From contig NZ_JGYP01000002.1 in the NCBI RefSeq assembly GCF_000741525.1, forward strand, positions 434,001 to 498,000: a stretch of DNA of 64,000 nt, written 5' to 3'. The notes beneath the pieces were generated by a model. The model was not told the origin of the DNA. It ran no database searches and saw nothing but the letters and a program-made list of their open reading frames with translations. Positions 27,501 to 36,929 of the stretch are shown here, one piece after another. How positions within the stretch are numbered: the first letter of the stretch is position 1; every line of letters begins with the position of its first letter. This DNA comes from Bifidobacterium bohemicum DSM 22767. GTDB taxonomy: Bacteria; Actinomycetota; Actinomycetes; Actinomycetales; Bifidobacteriaceae. Position numbers and translations under genes: made by a program.

Positions 27501-30500
27501 GATTCGGCCGGCACCGATACCTTCTCCTATGCGGTCGAGGATTGGACCGGACAGCGCGCACAGGCCCAGATTCGCGTGGGCGTATTCAAAGGCACTTCGG
27601 ACTCGGGCGTCTACGCTCGTGACGACCAGGTGACGCTGCGCCCGAACACCGAGGCCACGGTGCCTGTTGCCCAGAATGACATATCCAGCGACAACACCGA
27701 CCTGAAGATCTCTTCCGAGTTGGAGACGCAAGGCATCAACGGCGCCCACGTCCAAGACAACATGGTCCATTTCAAAACTCCTTCGCAACCCGGTACCGCA
27801 TACGTCATCTATACCGTCCAGGATAAGGCGGGGCTGACCGATACGGCGACCTTGACCGTCGTGACCGACACGAATGCGCCAATCGAACCGCCCACGGCCT
27901 ACGACTACCGTGTTCCCTCGGCAGCGACGATCGACAAAAAGTCGGTGGACGTCGATTTGTCGCAATGGATCGCCAACCCGTCGGGCACCACTCAGGAGCT
28001 CAGGCTCGGCATCGACCCCTCGGCACAGAACCACGCGCACGTCAAGGGCGGCAAGGACTCCACAACCGTGAGCGTGGAGCTGACCGACGAGGCTCGCAGC
28101 GTGCCATACACGGTGACGAACACGACCTATCACATCACCTCCACGGCCTTCGTCCAAGTGCCCGCCTATGGGGTGTTCGCACCGACGCTGCGCCCGAAGG
28201 CGCCCCCCATCAAAGTGAACGCCAAACGCAGCGTCACCATCAATATCGCCGATTATGTGCGCGTAGGCGCCGGCAAGACGGCTTACGTCGAGAAGGACTC
28301 GGTTTCCGCGACAAAAAGCGCCGACTCCGACTGCTTCGTCAACGATCAGACGCTGAAGTTCACCGCCCCGCGCGACTATGCCGGACCGGCCTCCATCACC
28401 TTCACGGCCACCGACGCCAAACGCAACGACAGGGTCGACAAGAACGGCTCCAAACAGGCGAAAATCATCAATTCGGCCGTATTGACATTGCCCATCACCG
28501 TCATCGGCCGCAATGTGCCGCCGCCCACTTTCTCCGCCCCCACGATCAACGTGGCCGCCGGCGAGGGCGCCAAGACGATCGATCTGAAAGCCCTAACCCA
28601 CGCGCCCGGCGACCTCGACGCCGATGAGATGGACTATACCTACTCGGGCGGCGAGGTGTCCGGCCCGGTCACCACCCACCTGACCGCTGGCGGCAAGCTG
28701 ACCGTAGAGGCGGCCACGGATGCCGCGGTCGGTTCGGTCACCAGCATCCCCATCTCGATCAAGTATTCCAACGGCGCCGTTTCGGCGGGATTGACGGCGC
28801 AGGTGACGCAATCCACCAGACCGCTGGCGCAAGTCCAGCCGGTGCACAAGCAGATCAAGGCCGGTTCCAGCGAAACGGTTGACATACTCGACGGCGCCTT
28901 CAACCCGTTCCCCGGCAAGACTTTGACGGTGACGGACTGCAAGGCCGACGACTCCGTCAAACTCAAGGTGGAGTGCGGCAGGTCCGGCTCAATCACCATT
29001 CGAGCCGGCGAGGGTATTGGAGCCTCCTCCAATACAGTAGTCGTGAACATCCAGGATGCCACCAAGACCCGCGAGCGCCAGGTTTCGGGCACCATCACCC
29101 TTTCGGTCATCGACAGGCCGGCCGCGCCGTTGCTCGCGCCGTATTCCAGCATCAAACCGCAGGACGGCATGATCACCCTGTCGTGGACGCCAGGTACCGC
29201 AAACGGCAGTCCTATCACCGATTATCAAGTGGACTACGGGTCCGGCAACAAGTCGTGCGGGGCCGTGACCACCTGCGACATCGGCGGACTGACGAACGGC
29301 AAGACCTACACCTTCACCGTAAAGGCGAAGAACGAGGTGGGCTGGTCAAAGGCATCGAACTCCGTGAACGGTATGCCCGACAAGGTGCCTCCCGCCCCCA
29401 ACGACGTCAAGGTCAAAGCCGGATACCATACCGTGACGGTCAGCTGGGGCATGCCCCAATACGACGGCACGCCTGTCAGGGACTTCCGCATATCCACCAA
29501 TGGCGGCAATTACGTATCGACAGGGAGCACGGCAGGCAGCAGGACCTACACCCTTAGCGACGACGAAATCAACGATGGTTCATCATTCAGCGCAAGCGTC
29601 GAAGCCGAAAACGGTGCCGGCGTCGGTTCCCCAAGCAGTTCGGCCAGCGACGTGCCGTGGGGCAATCCGGACAGGCCCGGGCTGTCGCTGAAACAGGATG
29701 ACGACGACCACATGACCGCAACCGTCACCAAACCTTCGAATATGCGCAATGCCGGATGCGCAAGCATCACATTGAGTGGCGACGTCACCGGAAACCTTTC
29801 GTGTCCGGACGGGGGTCCGAGGCAGTTCGACATCCCCGAAGCAAAGTATGGTGGCACCGTGGAGGTCAACGTCACCTTCACGCCGAACAAGTCGGGGTCC
29901 GTCCCGAGCTCCGACCATGCCTCGTTGGCGGTACGCTACAGCGTTCCGGAACCCACAAACGTGAATCTGACCGGACCGGACGCGAACGGCATCTGCACGT
30001 TGAAATGGAACGGACAGGGACGGCACGACGGATTCGAAGTCGATGGACGTGCCTACGGCAAGGGAACGAGCCATTGGGATTATCAAATCGGTCCGTGGCA
30101 GTCCTGCGGCGCCAGGACCGTGAAGCAAAAGCACAAGACCAACTTAAGTAACGGAGTGACCGTTTCCGATTCGAACGTGTTTAAGAAGCCTGCGGAAATC
30201 AGCTCTTCCATAACGGTTCAATGGCAGGATCACAACCATGTTGCCTTATCCGGCGGCGGCGTCGAGAATTGGGGCATCGGCAAGATTCAGCTTCATCTGT
30301 GGTCCGGGTCGCAAGAAAGGACCTACGATTGGCAACCCACCGGCGCATATGACGTCCAGGATCTGCCCGATACCGGACCTTACATGTGGCAAGTTACAGT
30401 AAAAGGCGACGACCCTGCGATCAACGCAACAGGACAAAAGAACAACGTCCAAGGCGCGCGAGGACCCAGCGCACTGGGTCTTTCGCCGTTTTCCCTACCG

Positions 30501-30650
30501 TTCGACATACCCGTGCGCTCATTCCACGATGCATTGCACGCATCGACCACCGCAACGGACATACGAACCAAAGCCCCGCGTACCGAACGATCCACATATC
30601 ATCACAACCACCAACCTCCATTATGGGAAACAGCAAAGGAGAACCTATGA
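24585..30650 (+). CDS. fn3: Giant membrane-anchored Ig-like / fibronectin type III protein of the PFNA cluster
   Basis: 2021 residues from ATG at 24585; a TTG at 24558 would add 9. A basic cytoplasmic N-terminus is followed by one transmembrane helix (about residues 37-59) and a long exported region. Residues of about 60-400 form a propeller- or sheet-like region with repeated TGNVWV-type motifs (KTGNVWVGAS, TNGNVWNPD). Many cadherin/Ig-like modules follow, with repeated patterns such as SFADPEGDPMTL, NDTDPMGGVLSI and GIDPDGDDDTLL. Two FN3 domains sit at about 1512-1690 (ITLSWTPGTANGSPITDY and VTVSWGMPQYDGTPVRDF). The gene ends with ATGA overlapping the next start. FN3 proteins of this cluster are reported in B. 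longum as surface proteins able to bind host TNF-alpha; that this one does so is inference. Confidence 0.9.
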   Translation: MIKKRDGESAPSQANHRSRSIRSAFMRLNSQSTRTWLTPVLTLLLLLGIVAGAIIVSTLTRAHVQLDNGTVWVTSLKDRKAARFNVKLSQADGGVSSSDATFDVAQHSDDTVLTGGTKAQSILASTLGVHGKSEIKGSTSTLVGGDTTAFINEKTGNVWVGASNNLDSIAPTTANPQMRLGAGGKIAVTHDGAVYGYRPDDGMVLKIDDAQSAAHELGSVTDGRHVNAESFTVIGNRPVVASKGEIMWNGGGAKVDARGTLVLQAPPTDDAQQGWVAASAKNALFTVDFKHGGKTSEFATHGTADPAQPVSSKGCLHAAWSQAAHNYIRVCSASGAQEAESDEPAQFQSLQSVLPTSQLTFRTNHRLVVLNDVTNGNVWNPDQSTKVIKIQWRQIRTKKIVSKQHESDSANNQTQFKPNCSAKSGAIKAEDDSFGSRVGSEQILDVLRNDEQTDCSVLHISKIGPVSGGGITVAPIYAGRYLQLDTTGAKPGKTSFTYEINDGRGQTSQATVTLNLAGSGTNQAPAQVDTPPEYSVEQGANFTVNALGSFADPEGDPMTLVSAAPQNDSQVAVSTRADGQLVFNTGSLAGGRVGIELTVSDGQATGTGVIYFSVRPTNTLPALIDPVTRTTAPDTSTTVKLKQFVHGTSAQPATLSSVSAPAGTSTSTNATDLSFTFKASDPGTYYVPYVISQGSIEAQGLARIEVQPVTDQSARPVAANDVALIGADRTAIVEPLENDTDPMGGVLSITSVNADPRLGIKTGLVAHKRVYMTARQIPTRPVTVSYTVANASGSTRGTIVLQPPALTSTNAAPKAGNVEANVRTGGIVSVDALDHVSHADGTTVKLQNDLQYNKKTFKGLAFVSGDDVRYQASDTPGVYPITYTVRDNVGNAASGTITVTVHAKDGATKAPPTPQDVQAQVAAGQKVRIPITLTGIDPDGDDDTLLGLGNKAPRLGRIEEVGANYIVYEAYNDSAGTDTFSYAVEDWTGQRAQAQIRVGVFKGTSDSGVYARDDQVTLRPNTEATVPVAQNDISSDNTDLKISSELETQGINGAHVQDNMVHFKTPSQPGTAYVIYTVQDKAGLTDTATLTVVTDTNAPIEPPTAYDYRVPSAATIDKKSVDVDLSQWIANPSGTTQELRLGIDPSAQNHAHVKGGKDSTTVSVELTDEARSVPYTVTNTTYHITSTAFVQVPAYGVFAPTLRPKAPPIKVNAKRSVTINIADYVRVGAGKTAYVEKDSVSATKSADSDCFVNDQTLKFTAPRDYAGPASITFTATDAKRNDRVDKNGSKQAKIINSAVLTLPITVIGRNVPPPTFSAPTINVAAGEGAKTIDLKALTHAPGDLDADEMDYTYSGGEVSGPVTTHLTAGGKLTVEAATDAAVGSVTSIPISIKYSNGAVSAGLTAQVTQSTRPLAQVQPVHKQIKAGSSETVDILDGAFNPFPGKTLTVTDCKADDSVKLKVECGRSGSITIRAGEGIGASSNTVVVNIQDATKTRERQVSGTITLSVIDRPAAPLLAPYSSIKPQDGMITLSWTPGTANGSPITDYQVDYGSGNKSCGAVTTCDIGGLTNGKTYTFTVKAKNEVGWSKASNSVNGMPDKVPPAPNDVKVKAGYHTVTVSWGMPQYDGTPVRDFRISTNGGNYVSTGSTAGSRTYTLSDDEINDGSSFSASVEAENGAGVGSPSSSASDVPWGNPDRPGLSLKQDDDDHMTATVTKPSNMRNAGCASITLSGDVTGNLSCPDGGPRQFDIPEAKYGGTVEVNVTFTPNKSGSVPSSDHASLAVRYSVPEPTNVNLTGPDANGICTLKWNGQGRHDGFEVDGRAYGKGTSHWDYQIGPWQSCGARTVKQKHKTNLSNGVTVSDSNVFKKPAEISSSITVQWQDHNHVALSGGGVENWGIGKIQLHLWSGSQERTYDWQPTGAYDVQDLPDTGPYMWQVTVKGDDPAINATGQKNNVQGARGPSALGLSPFSLPFDIPVRSFHDALHASTTATDIRTKAPRTERSTYHHNHQPPLWETAKENL

Positions 30651-32038
30651 GCCAGCAGAACACCGACCCGATCGACGACGAGACACGGCTGTCCGATGCG
30701 ACCAGACTGTCAGACACAACGTTTACGACCGGGCCGGAGAACGGAAGCGATTCATCGAAGGCAGGCGGCTTCGCGATCCCGACGCCACCAGAACGTCCCG
30801 AAGACCACGACGGGGTTCAAGCTTCCGGTTTCGCAACGACGGATCCGCATCAATTCAACACCACCCAATCAGAAGACGTTGATGCCACGGTGCTAAGGCG
30901 CTCGACCATCGCGCAATCCAAGACCGCGACGTCACCGACCCCAACCACGACAGCGCCCCTGCCGGATATGACATACAACACCAGCAGCGTCCGGCAAGCC
31001 GGTCCTCAATTCTCGGCGAATACGGCCAATCGGTCCAGCCAGACCCCATACAACGCCCCGACCTCATCCATGATGACGGCCCCAACCCAGAGCGTGGTTG
31101 ACTTTCAACGTGCGTTCCACATCCTGACCGACAACATCTCCAAAGTCGTGGTCGGCAAGCCCATGCCCATCAAACTGTGCGCCACTGCGCTGATGGTCGG
31201 AGGACACGTACTGTTGGAGGACAACCCCGGCACCGGCAAAACGCAGCTCGCCCGCGGTCTGGCCAACTCCATCGACACCCCCTTCAAACGTATTCAGTTC
31301 ACGCCGGACCTCCTGCCCAGCGACGTGGTGGGCGTGACCTTCTACGACCAGAAGTCCGGCGAGTTCAGGTTCCGGCGCGGACCGGTGTTCGCCTCCATCG
31401 TGCTTGCCGACGAAATTAACCGGGCCTCGCCGAAGACGCAGTCGGCCCTGCTTGAGGTGATGGAGGAGCAGAAGGTGACCGTGGATGGCAACACGTACGC
31501 AATGCCCCAACCGTTCATCGTCATCGCCACGCAGAATCCGCTCGAGCAGCTCGGTACTTACAAACTGCCCGAAGCCCAGATGGATCGGTTCCTGCTCAAG
31601 ACCTCGCTGGGCGCACCCAGTCGTGACGTGTCCATCGACATCCTCAAGCAGATCGACGTGACCGATCGTGCGGAAACCGTTTCTGCGGTGATGACCGGCG
31701 ACAATATTCTGCAGCTGCGCAAGACGGCCGGCGACGTGCACGTGGACGAACGGATCCTGGAATACATCGAGCTGTTGGTGGAGGCCACCCGTAGCTCCGA
31801 GAAGCTCAAGGTGGGCTCCTCGATGCGTGGAGCTCTTGCATTGACTCGTTGCGCCCGCATCTGGGCCGCAGCGGATGGGCGTGGCTATGTGATTCCGGAC
31901 GACGTGCGGGACCTTGCAGTCGCAGTGCTTGCACACCGCGTCACCCTGAGCGCAGAAACCGCATTCAAAGGCGAGACCACCGAAGAAGTCATCGGTCAGA
32001 TTCTTGAAACCGTGCCCATACCGAGCATCGGCGCGTGA
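30647..32038 (+). CDS. MoxR-family AAA ATPase of the PFNA cluster
   Basis: 463 residues from ATG at 30647, which overlaps the fn3 stop by 4 bp and has AGGAG seven bases upstream; the open frame extends further upstream inside fn3. The first 140 residues are low-complexity and rich in Thr, Ser and Asp, with DETRLSDATRLSDTT and DATVLRRST. The AAA core follows: Walker A DNPGTGKTQLARG, Walker B VLADEINRASPKTQSALLEV, sensor IATQNPLEQLGTYKLPE. MoxR ATPases act as chaperones together with VWA or DUF58 proteins, and a DUF58 gene lies directly downstream. The Thr-rich tail is a likely target for the kinase encoded upstream. Confidence 0.95.
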   Translation: MSQQNTDPIDDETRLSDATRLSDTTFTTGPENGSDSSKAGGFAIPTPPERPEDHDGVQASGFATTDPHQFNTTQSEDVDATVLRRSTIAQSKTATSPTPTTTAPLPDMTYNTSSVRQAGPQFSANTANRSSQTPYNAPTSSMMTAPTQSVVDFQRAFHILTDNISKVVVGKPMPIKLCATALMVGGHVLLEDNPGTGKTQLARGLANSIDTPFKRIQFTPDLLPSDVVGVTFYDQKSGEFRFRRGPVFASIVLADEINRASPKTQSALLEVMEEQKVTVDGNTYAMPQPFIVIATQNPLEQLGTYKLPEAQMDRFLLKTSLGAPSRDVSIDILKQIDVTDRAETVSAVMTGDNILQLRKTAGDVHVDERILEYIELLVEATRSSEKLKVGSSMRGALALTRCARIWAAADGRGYVIPDDVRDLAVAVLAHRVTLSAETAFKGETTEEVIGQILETVPIPSIGA

Positions 32039-33378
32039 AAGGCTCGACTCAGATGCATCAACCTCCTTCAGACACAAGGGCCGGATCCACGCCCATGCGC
32101 GAGCATCGGCGCCGAGGCGCAGGGCGTCGACGCCCGAGCGGCGACGGCAGGCGACCGCTCGAAAAACTCGTCAACGGCAAGCACGGACCGAAGAATCGCC
32201 GCACACTCGTCAAGGCCTTTCACACGGCGCCCGAACGGCTCACCGCCTACATCTCCCCTCTGGGTTGGGCCGTGGGCTCCTTGGGGATCGTATGTCTGGC
32301 CGTATTCCCGGTTTTGGGCTGGCATGAGCTGCTGGTGTGCGGCACCATCGCGCTGACGATGTGCCTGGCCGGCGTCATAATGACGCTCGGCAACACAAGA
32401 TTCAACGCATCGCTCAAGCTGTCGGACGAGCGCATCACCGTGGGCGACATGGTGAGCGTGTCGGTGTCCATCGACAATCCGAGCAGAACCCCGACGGTGA
32501 GCGCCGACGGCGACCTTCCCATGGGCGAGGTTCACGAACGCTTCCGTATCACGGCCCTGACACCTGGCAAGAGTCAGCAACGGAATGTGGAATTCCGCGC
32601 CACCGCCCGTGCCGTGCTGCCCGTCGGACCTTTGAGAATCTGCAAGGGTGATCCGTTCGGCCTGATCCGCCACGAACGGTCCCTTTCCGATGCCATCAAG
32701 GTCTATATCCACCCCAGAACGGTGCGGCTGAACACACTGGACTCAGGCCGATTCCGCGATCTTGAGGGGGGCCCTTCGGGTCAAGTGGTGGATGACGATC
32801 TGGACTTCTACGGTCTGAGAGAATACCGTCCCGGCGACGACATACGCAATATCCATTGGCTCTCTTCGGCCAAAACCGGCACGATGATGGTTCGGCAATA
32901 CGAGGCCACCAAACGCACCGACACCTCGATTACGTTGGGGGTCGACCCGATTGACTACCGCAACGAAAACGAGTTCGAGCTGGCCGTAAGCTTGGCCGCG
33001 TCCATCGGAGCGCAATGCCTGTTGCAGGACAGGCCCCTCAAGGCGCAGGCATCAACCCAGGAGTGCAGTCCACACACGGCCACTGAATTTCTCGACTGGA
33101 CAAGCTCGATTGAGCCCGACCTCGACGAGAACGCCAACCTGGCCATAACCACGTTGAAAAACAGCCCGAACGCATCGTTCTACTTCTTCGTCATCGGCTC
33201 GGCCACGAACCTCGCGCGCATCCGACGAGTAGCGTCAGCCCTGCCCAAGGCCTCCGTCTGCATCATGCTGAAGGCCTCCATCGGACAGGAGAGCCTGATC
33301 CGACAATACGACGGATTCACAATGGCCACCGTGCCGACGTTGGACGACCTACCGCTGGTCATGGAGGCCCTGAAATGA
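32035..33378 (+). CDS. DUF58 domain membrane protein of the PFNA cluster
   Basis: 447 residues from GTG at 32035, overlapping the previous stop by 4 bp; ATG at 32053 is an alternative. A basic N-terminus of about 60 residues is followed by two transmembrane segments (about 70-118). A domain resembling an Ig fold is followed by the DUF58 signature near residue 258, GLREYRPGDDIRNIHWLSSA and then KTGTMMVRQYE. DUF58 proteins are usual partners of MoxR ATPases and transglutaminase-like proteins. The exact function is unknown. Confidence 0.93.
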   Translation: MKGSTQMHQPPSDTRAGSTPMREHRRRGAGRRRPSGDGRRPLEKLVNGKHGPKNRRTLVKAFHTAPERLTAYISPLGWAVGSLGIVCLAVFPVLGWHELLVCGTIALTMCLAGVIMTLGNTRFNASLKLSDERITVGDMVSVSVSIDNPSRTPTVSADGDLPMGEVHERFRITALTPGKSQQRNVEFRATARAVLPVGPLRICKGDPFGLIRHERSLSDAIKVYIHPRTVRLNTLDSGRFRDLEGGPSGQVVDDDLDFYGLREYRPGDDIRNIHWLSSAKTGTMMVRQYEATKRTDTSITLGVDPIDYRNENEFELAVSLAASIGAQCLLQDRPLKAQASTQECSPHTATEFLDWTSSIEPDLDENANLAITTLKNSPNASFYFFVIGSATNLARIRRVASALPKASVCIMLKASIGQESLIRQYDGFTMATVPTLDDLPLVMEALK

Positions 33379-35912
33379 GCGAATCCGCACCATTACCAGA
33401 CTTCACCGGCACCCATCTGCCCAACGGCATCGGCACAACGGACGGATCGTGGGCAAGCGCCGCCAGCTCGCCAATCGCGCTGACAACATCGCATACGGAT
33501 AGGCGTACGGCATTCGTCCCGCGTCGTCGCCCGTGGACGCAGTCACTGACCGCCGTTGCCGTGGTTGCGTTGGTCATCTGTCTTGCCTCGGCCAATCTCA
33601 TCAGCGTATACGGCAACCCGGTCCTGTGGGCCGTGACGGCCATTCCCGCCGCGGCAATCGGCGCGCTGATCGCACTGGCAGGCATTCAACCCCACCTGAA
33701 ACTCTGGTGGCAGATCGTCTTTGTCGTCGCAGCACAGTTCATTCTCGGACCGATCGTTGCGCTCAATGACACCACAATCGCGCACATCGTCCCTTCTCCA
33801 ACCACACTGGCACAGGGCTTCATCCAGACCTTCGGCTCCTTTAAATACGTCATTTCCGTGGCTCCCCCGCTTGGAGGCGGTCAGGGTGCGCTCATGGCTC
33901 TCTGGACACTCAACCTTTGGACGGCACTTCTGGCAGGGATCTTCGCAGTGAGCCCGACAAGGGGATTGACCCTGCTCGTCATCGCGCCGTCCATGACCAA
34001 CCTCGCCGTCAGCGCACTGCTCGGCACAGACGACGGCACGGCTCGAGTGGCATGCGGCGCAATCATCATTCTTTTGCTCATCATATGGCTGTCATACCGT
34101 TGGGACACGCTCAACCCCAAGCGGGTCATCAGCGCCATCATCATCGTGGTTATCGCCACAGCACTTGCAGTGGGCGGCACGTTCGTCATTCCCCAGCATC
34201 GTCTCACCCTGCGCGACCGCTACACCCCACCCTTCGACCCGCATCAGTACACGAGCCCGCTGAGCGAGATGCGCGCCTACGTGAAATACCACAAAAAGGA
34301 TACGTTGCTCACCGTCAAAGGGCTTCCCGCCGGCACTCCGGTGCGTTTGGCCGTGATGGATCGCTTCGACGGCAACGTGTGGAATCTCTCCGATTCCTCC
34401 GACAACATGGACTCCTCAGACTACCGAAAGGTCGGCAGTCAAATCGCCACCACGGAACGCGGCGAGCGCTACCATGCCACCTTCACCCCGCATAAGGGCC
34501 TGGCAACGCAATGGCTTCCGCTGGCCGGAACCGCCACGTCCATCACCTATCCCCACAGCGACTACTACTACAACACCGGCACGCGTTCGGCCATCGTGCC
34601 CGAAGGCACACAAGACGGACGCAGCTATCAGGTCACGGGAATCATCGCCCCGACCCCCAGTCCGGCTCAAATCGACTCGGCCGAAGCCGAACATGTGAAT
34701 CAACCCTCAGCCAAGGACGTGCCGGACAGCGCAGGCAAGTTGGCCACGGCGCTGACCGGCAGGCAGGCAACCGCCGGCAGGACGGCGCAAATCCTGGCAA
34801 GGACCCTGAAGACCAAAGGTTGGTTCTCCCACGGCTTGGCAGACGATTATCCCTCATTGCCCGGCCACGGCAACTATCGCATCGACGATATGCTCGGCGG
34901 CACGGCGATGGTCGGAGACAGCGAACAGTACGCCTCCGCCATGGCGTTGATGGCTCGCGAGCTTGGTTTGCCCAGCCGCGTGGTTCTTGGCTTCTTGCCC
35001 AAGGACAAGGATGGCGAAATATCAAAGTCACGCACCTCGGGCGACAGCAAGGCGGACGCCAAAACCGATTTCACCGGCAACGACATCGAAGCCTGGACCG
35101 AAATCAACCTTAAAGGCTATGGTTGGGTCGCCTTCTACCCCACCCCCAAGGAAACGAAGGTCCCCAACAAAAATCAGGACCTGACGCCTCCCAAGCCAAA
35201 AGATCTCGTCCGTCAGCCGCCCGTGCCCTTGACCGACCCCCTGCACGACCAGACCCAGGCTCGCGGGCAGTCCGCCTTGGGAGGCGCCGATGTGAACGAC
35301 GGCAGCGACAATGTGCTGTTCGAACGCGTTCTGCATGTGGCCGGACTCGTCGCAGTGTATGGCAGCCCACTATGGGCGGTTCTGCTGATCTGCGCGGTTA
35401 TTTTGACCATCAAAGCCATCCAACTCGCCATCCTCAAACGACGTGGCTCACCCAGGGAACGCATCACAGCCGGCTGGCGCATGATCTCCATGTTCGCCCG
35501 CCAGAGCGGCGTTCACACCCACGGCACACGGCGCGACCAGGTACGGCAGATCACCGAAGGACTCAACGTTGCTCCAGGCGACCACGCCGAACTCGACGTG
35601 TTGTGCCGCGAGGCCGATTGGATCGCATTCTCGGGCGAACCGGCAGCGACCGAGGCGCCGGTGGACTACTGGAAACGCGCCACGGCGGTGAGCGGCCGCA
35701 TCCATAAGAACCAACCCTTCCTCAAACGGGTACGCGCACGGCTTTCCCTTAAGGGCGTGTTCCACAAGCCTCACGTGAAGCGACTCACGCGGCGGTTTAC
35801 CGGGTTGTGGAGCAGCGCCGAACGCACCGGCAGAAGTCATCGCGGCGCAAACGACGGAAGTGCAGTCCAACGCCGCATCACCAACGGCAGGAAAAGGAGT
35901 CATAAAGCATGA
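33375..35912 (+). CDS. tgm: Transglutaminase-fold membrane protein of the PFNA cluster, catalytic triad missing
   Basis: 845 residues from ATG at 33375, overlapping the DUF58 stop by 4 bp. At least six transmembrane segments occupy about residues 50-275. An exported region holds the transglutaminase core (about 440-600), and one further membrane helix precedes a cytoplasmic tail of about 150 residues. The core matches the family closely, for example GDSEQYASAMALMARELGLP and AWTEINLKGYGWVAFYPTP. However, the catalytic Cys position is Ser516, the His position is Glu572 and the Asp position is Tyr588. It therefore is probably not a working transglutaminase or protease but may bind peptide or cell-wall ligands. 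Inference rests on motif alignment by eye. Confidence 0.9.
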   Translation: MSESAPLPDFTGTHLPNGIGTTDGSWASAASSPIALTTSHTDRRTAFVPRRRPWTQSLTAVAVVALVICLASANLISVYGNPVLWAVTAIPAAAIGALIALAGIQPHLKLWWQIVFVVAAQFILGPIVALNDTTIAHIVPSPTTLAQGFIQTFGSFKYVISVAPPLGGGQGALMALWTLNLWTALLAGIFAVSPTRGLTLLVIAPSMTNLAVSALLGTDDGTARVACGAIIILLLIIWLSYRWDTLNPKRVISAIIIVVIATALAVGGTFVIPQHRLTLRDRYTPPFDPHQYTSPLSEMRAYVKYHKKDTLLTVKGLPAGTPVRLAVMDRFDGNVWNLSDSSDNMDSSDYRKVGSQIATTERGERYHATFTPHKGLATQWLPLAGTATSITYPHSDYYYNTGTRSAIVPEGTQDGRSYQVTGIIAPTPSPAQIDSAEAEHVNQPSAKDVPDSAGKLATALTGRQATAGRTAQILARTLKTKGWFSHGLADDYPSLPGHGNYRIDDMLGGTAMVGDSEQYASAMALMARELGLPSRVVLGFLPKDKDGEISKSRTSGDSKADAKTDFTGNDIEAWTEINLKGYGWVAFYPTPKETKVPNKNQDLTPPKPKDLVRQPPVPLTDPLHDQTQARGQSALGGADVNDGSDNVLFERVLHVAGLVAVYGSPLWAVLLICAVILTIKAIQLAILKRRGSPRERITAGWRMISMFARQSGVHTHGTRRDQVRQITEGLNVAPGDHAELDVLCREADWIAFSGEPAATEAPVDYWKRATAVSGRIHKNQPFLKRVRARLSLKGVFHKPHVKRLTRRFTGLWSSAERTGRSHRGANDGSAVQRRITNGRKRSHKA

Positions 35913-36784
35913 TTCGCTCACCAATCAACGTCGGTTTCGGCACTGACATCGGCAAACGCCGCAAAAACAACCAGGACTCGTTTTTCGCCGAGAACGGTGT
36001 CTACGTGGTATGCGACGGCATGGGCGGCGGAGTGGCCGGCGAACGTGCAAGCAGGCTGACCGTGGACAGGTTTGCCGCGCTATCCGTCAAGCCGTTTCGC
36101 ACGGCATACGACACCTCGTTGACGCTGAATGACGCACAACAGGCCGTCCTGAAACTGGGCACGGAATTGAAGGGCGTGTCCGGCACCACCGTAACAGGTG
36201 TCATAATGCCGTCCTCGCCTTTCAGAATCGATGACTCGAACCACGAAGTCACGTTCCGTCATATGCCCTCCGACCGGTGGTACGTCATCAATGTCGGCGA
36301 TTCCCGCACCTATCACATGAAGATTCGTCTTGATGGGGTGCCGACGGCGGAATCATTAAGTCAAATCACCAAGGATCACTCGGAACGCCAAAAAGCCATT
36401 GATTCCGGTGTCGTGCCGCCGCAAATCGCCAATGCGGCCATTCCACGCAACATCATCACCCAATGCATCGGCTCGCCCGACGGCATCGCCCCCGATTTCT
36501 TCGCCGTCAACGCCTCAGGCAGGTTCATCATCTGCTCGGACGGACTGTATTCGGAAGTCGAAGACGCACGGATCGGTGCCATTGCCCAGGCCAACCCCGA
36601 TCCGCAACAGGCGGCCGATGCGTTGATGGCCGCGGCGCTCGATGCAGGCGGTCACGATAATGTCACCGTCATCGTTCTTGATGCCGGGCCGGACGCCACA
36701 GGCTGCTGGGAGGCTTCAAAACTAGCGAAAGGAGAAGAGCTCGAAGCCATCAGCGACACGACGCTCGATGGACGCCGCACATGA
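35909..36784 (+). CDS. prpC: PP2C-type Ser/Thr protein phosphatase of the PFNA cluster
   Basis: 291 residues from ATG at 35909, overlapping the previous stop by 4 bp (ATGA). PP2C motifs appear in order: GTDIGKRRKNNQDSFF, VVCDGMGGGVAGE, VINVGDSRTYH, ITKDHSERQ, ICSDGLYSEV and GGHDNVTVIVLD. The aspartates of these motifs bind the two Mn/Mg ions. No transmembrane segment, so it is cytoplasmic. It most likely reverses phosphorylation by the kinase at 23158. The C-terminus DTTLDGRRT carries a Thr-x-x-Gly tail that could itself be phosphorylated. Confidence 0.95.
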   Translation: MIRSPINVGFGTDIGKRRKNNQDSFFAENGVYVVCDGMGGGVAGERASRLTVDRFAALSVKPFRTAYDTSLTLNDAQQAVLKLGTELKGVSGTTVTGVIMPSSPFRIDDSNHEVTFRHMPSDRWYVINVGDSRTYHMKIRLDGVPTAESLSQITKDHSERQKAIDSGVVPPQIANAAIPRNIITQCIGSPDGIAPDFFAVNASGRFIICSDGLYSEVEDARIGAIAQANPDPQQAADALMAAALDAGGHDNVTVIVLDAGPDATGCWEASKLAKGEELEAISDTTLDGRRT

Positions 36785-36929
36785 ATGCCCCTCCGGCTGG
36801 ACCATCGAAATAACATTTCATGGCAAAACCTGAGCACAGCCAATTACGATGAGCATATTATGATGACAGTAACGTTGATTTTGCATTGTCCGTCATCCCA
36901 CCATCAAGAAAGTGAAGTGAACAGTTCAA

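Noticed and set aside
26721..28157. 478-codon minus-strand frame inside fn3
   Set aside because: Shadow of the FN3/Ig gene; no ribosome site or family content, composition typical of GC-rich antisense frames.
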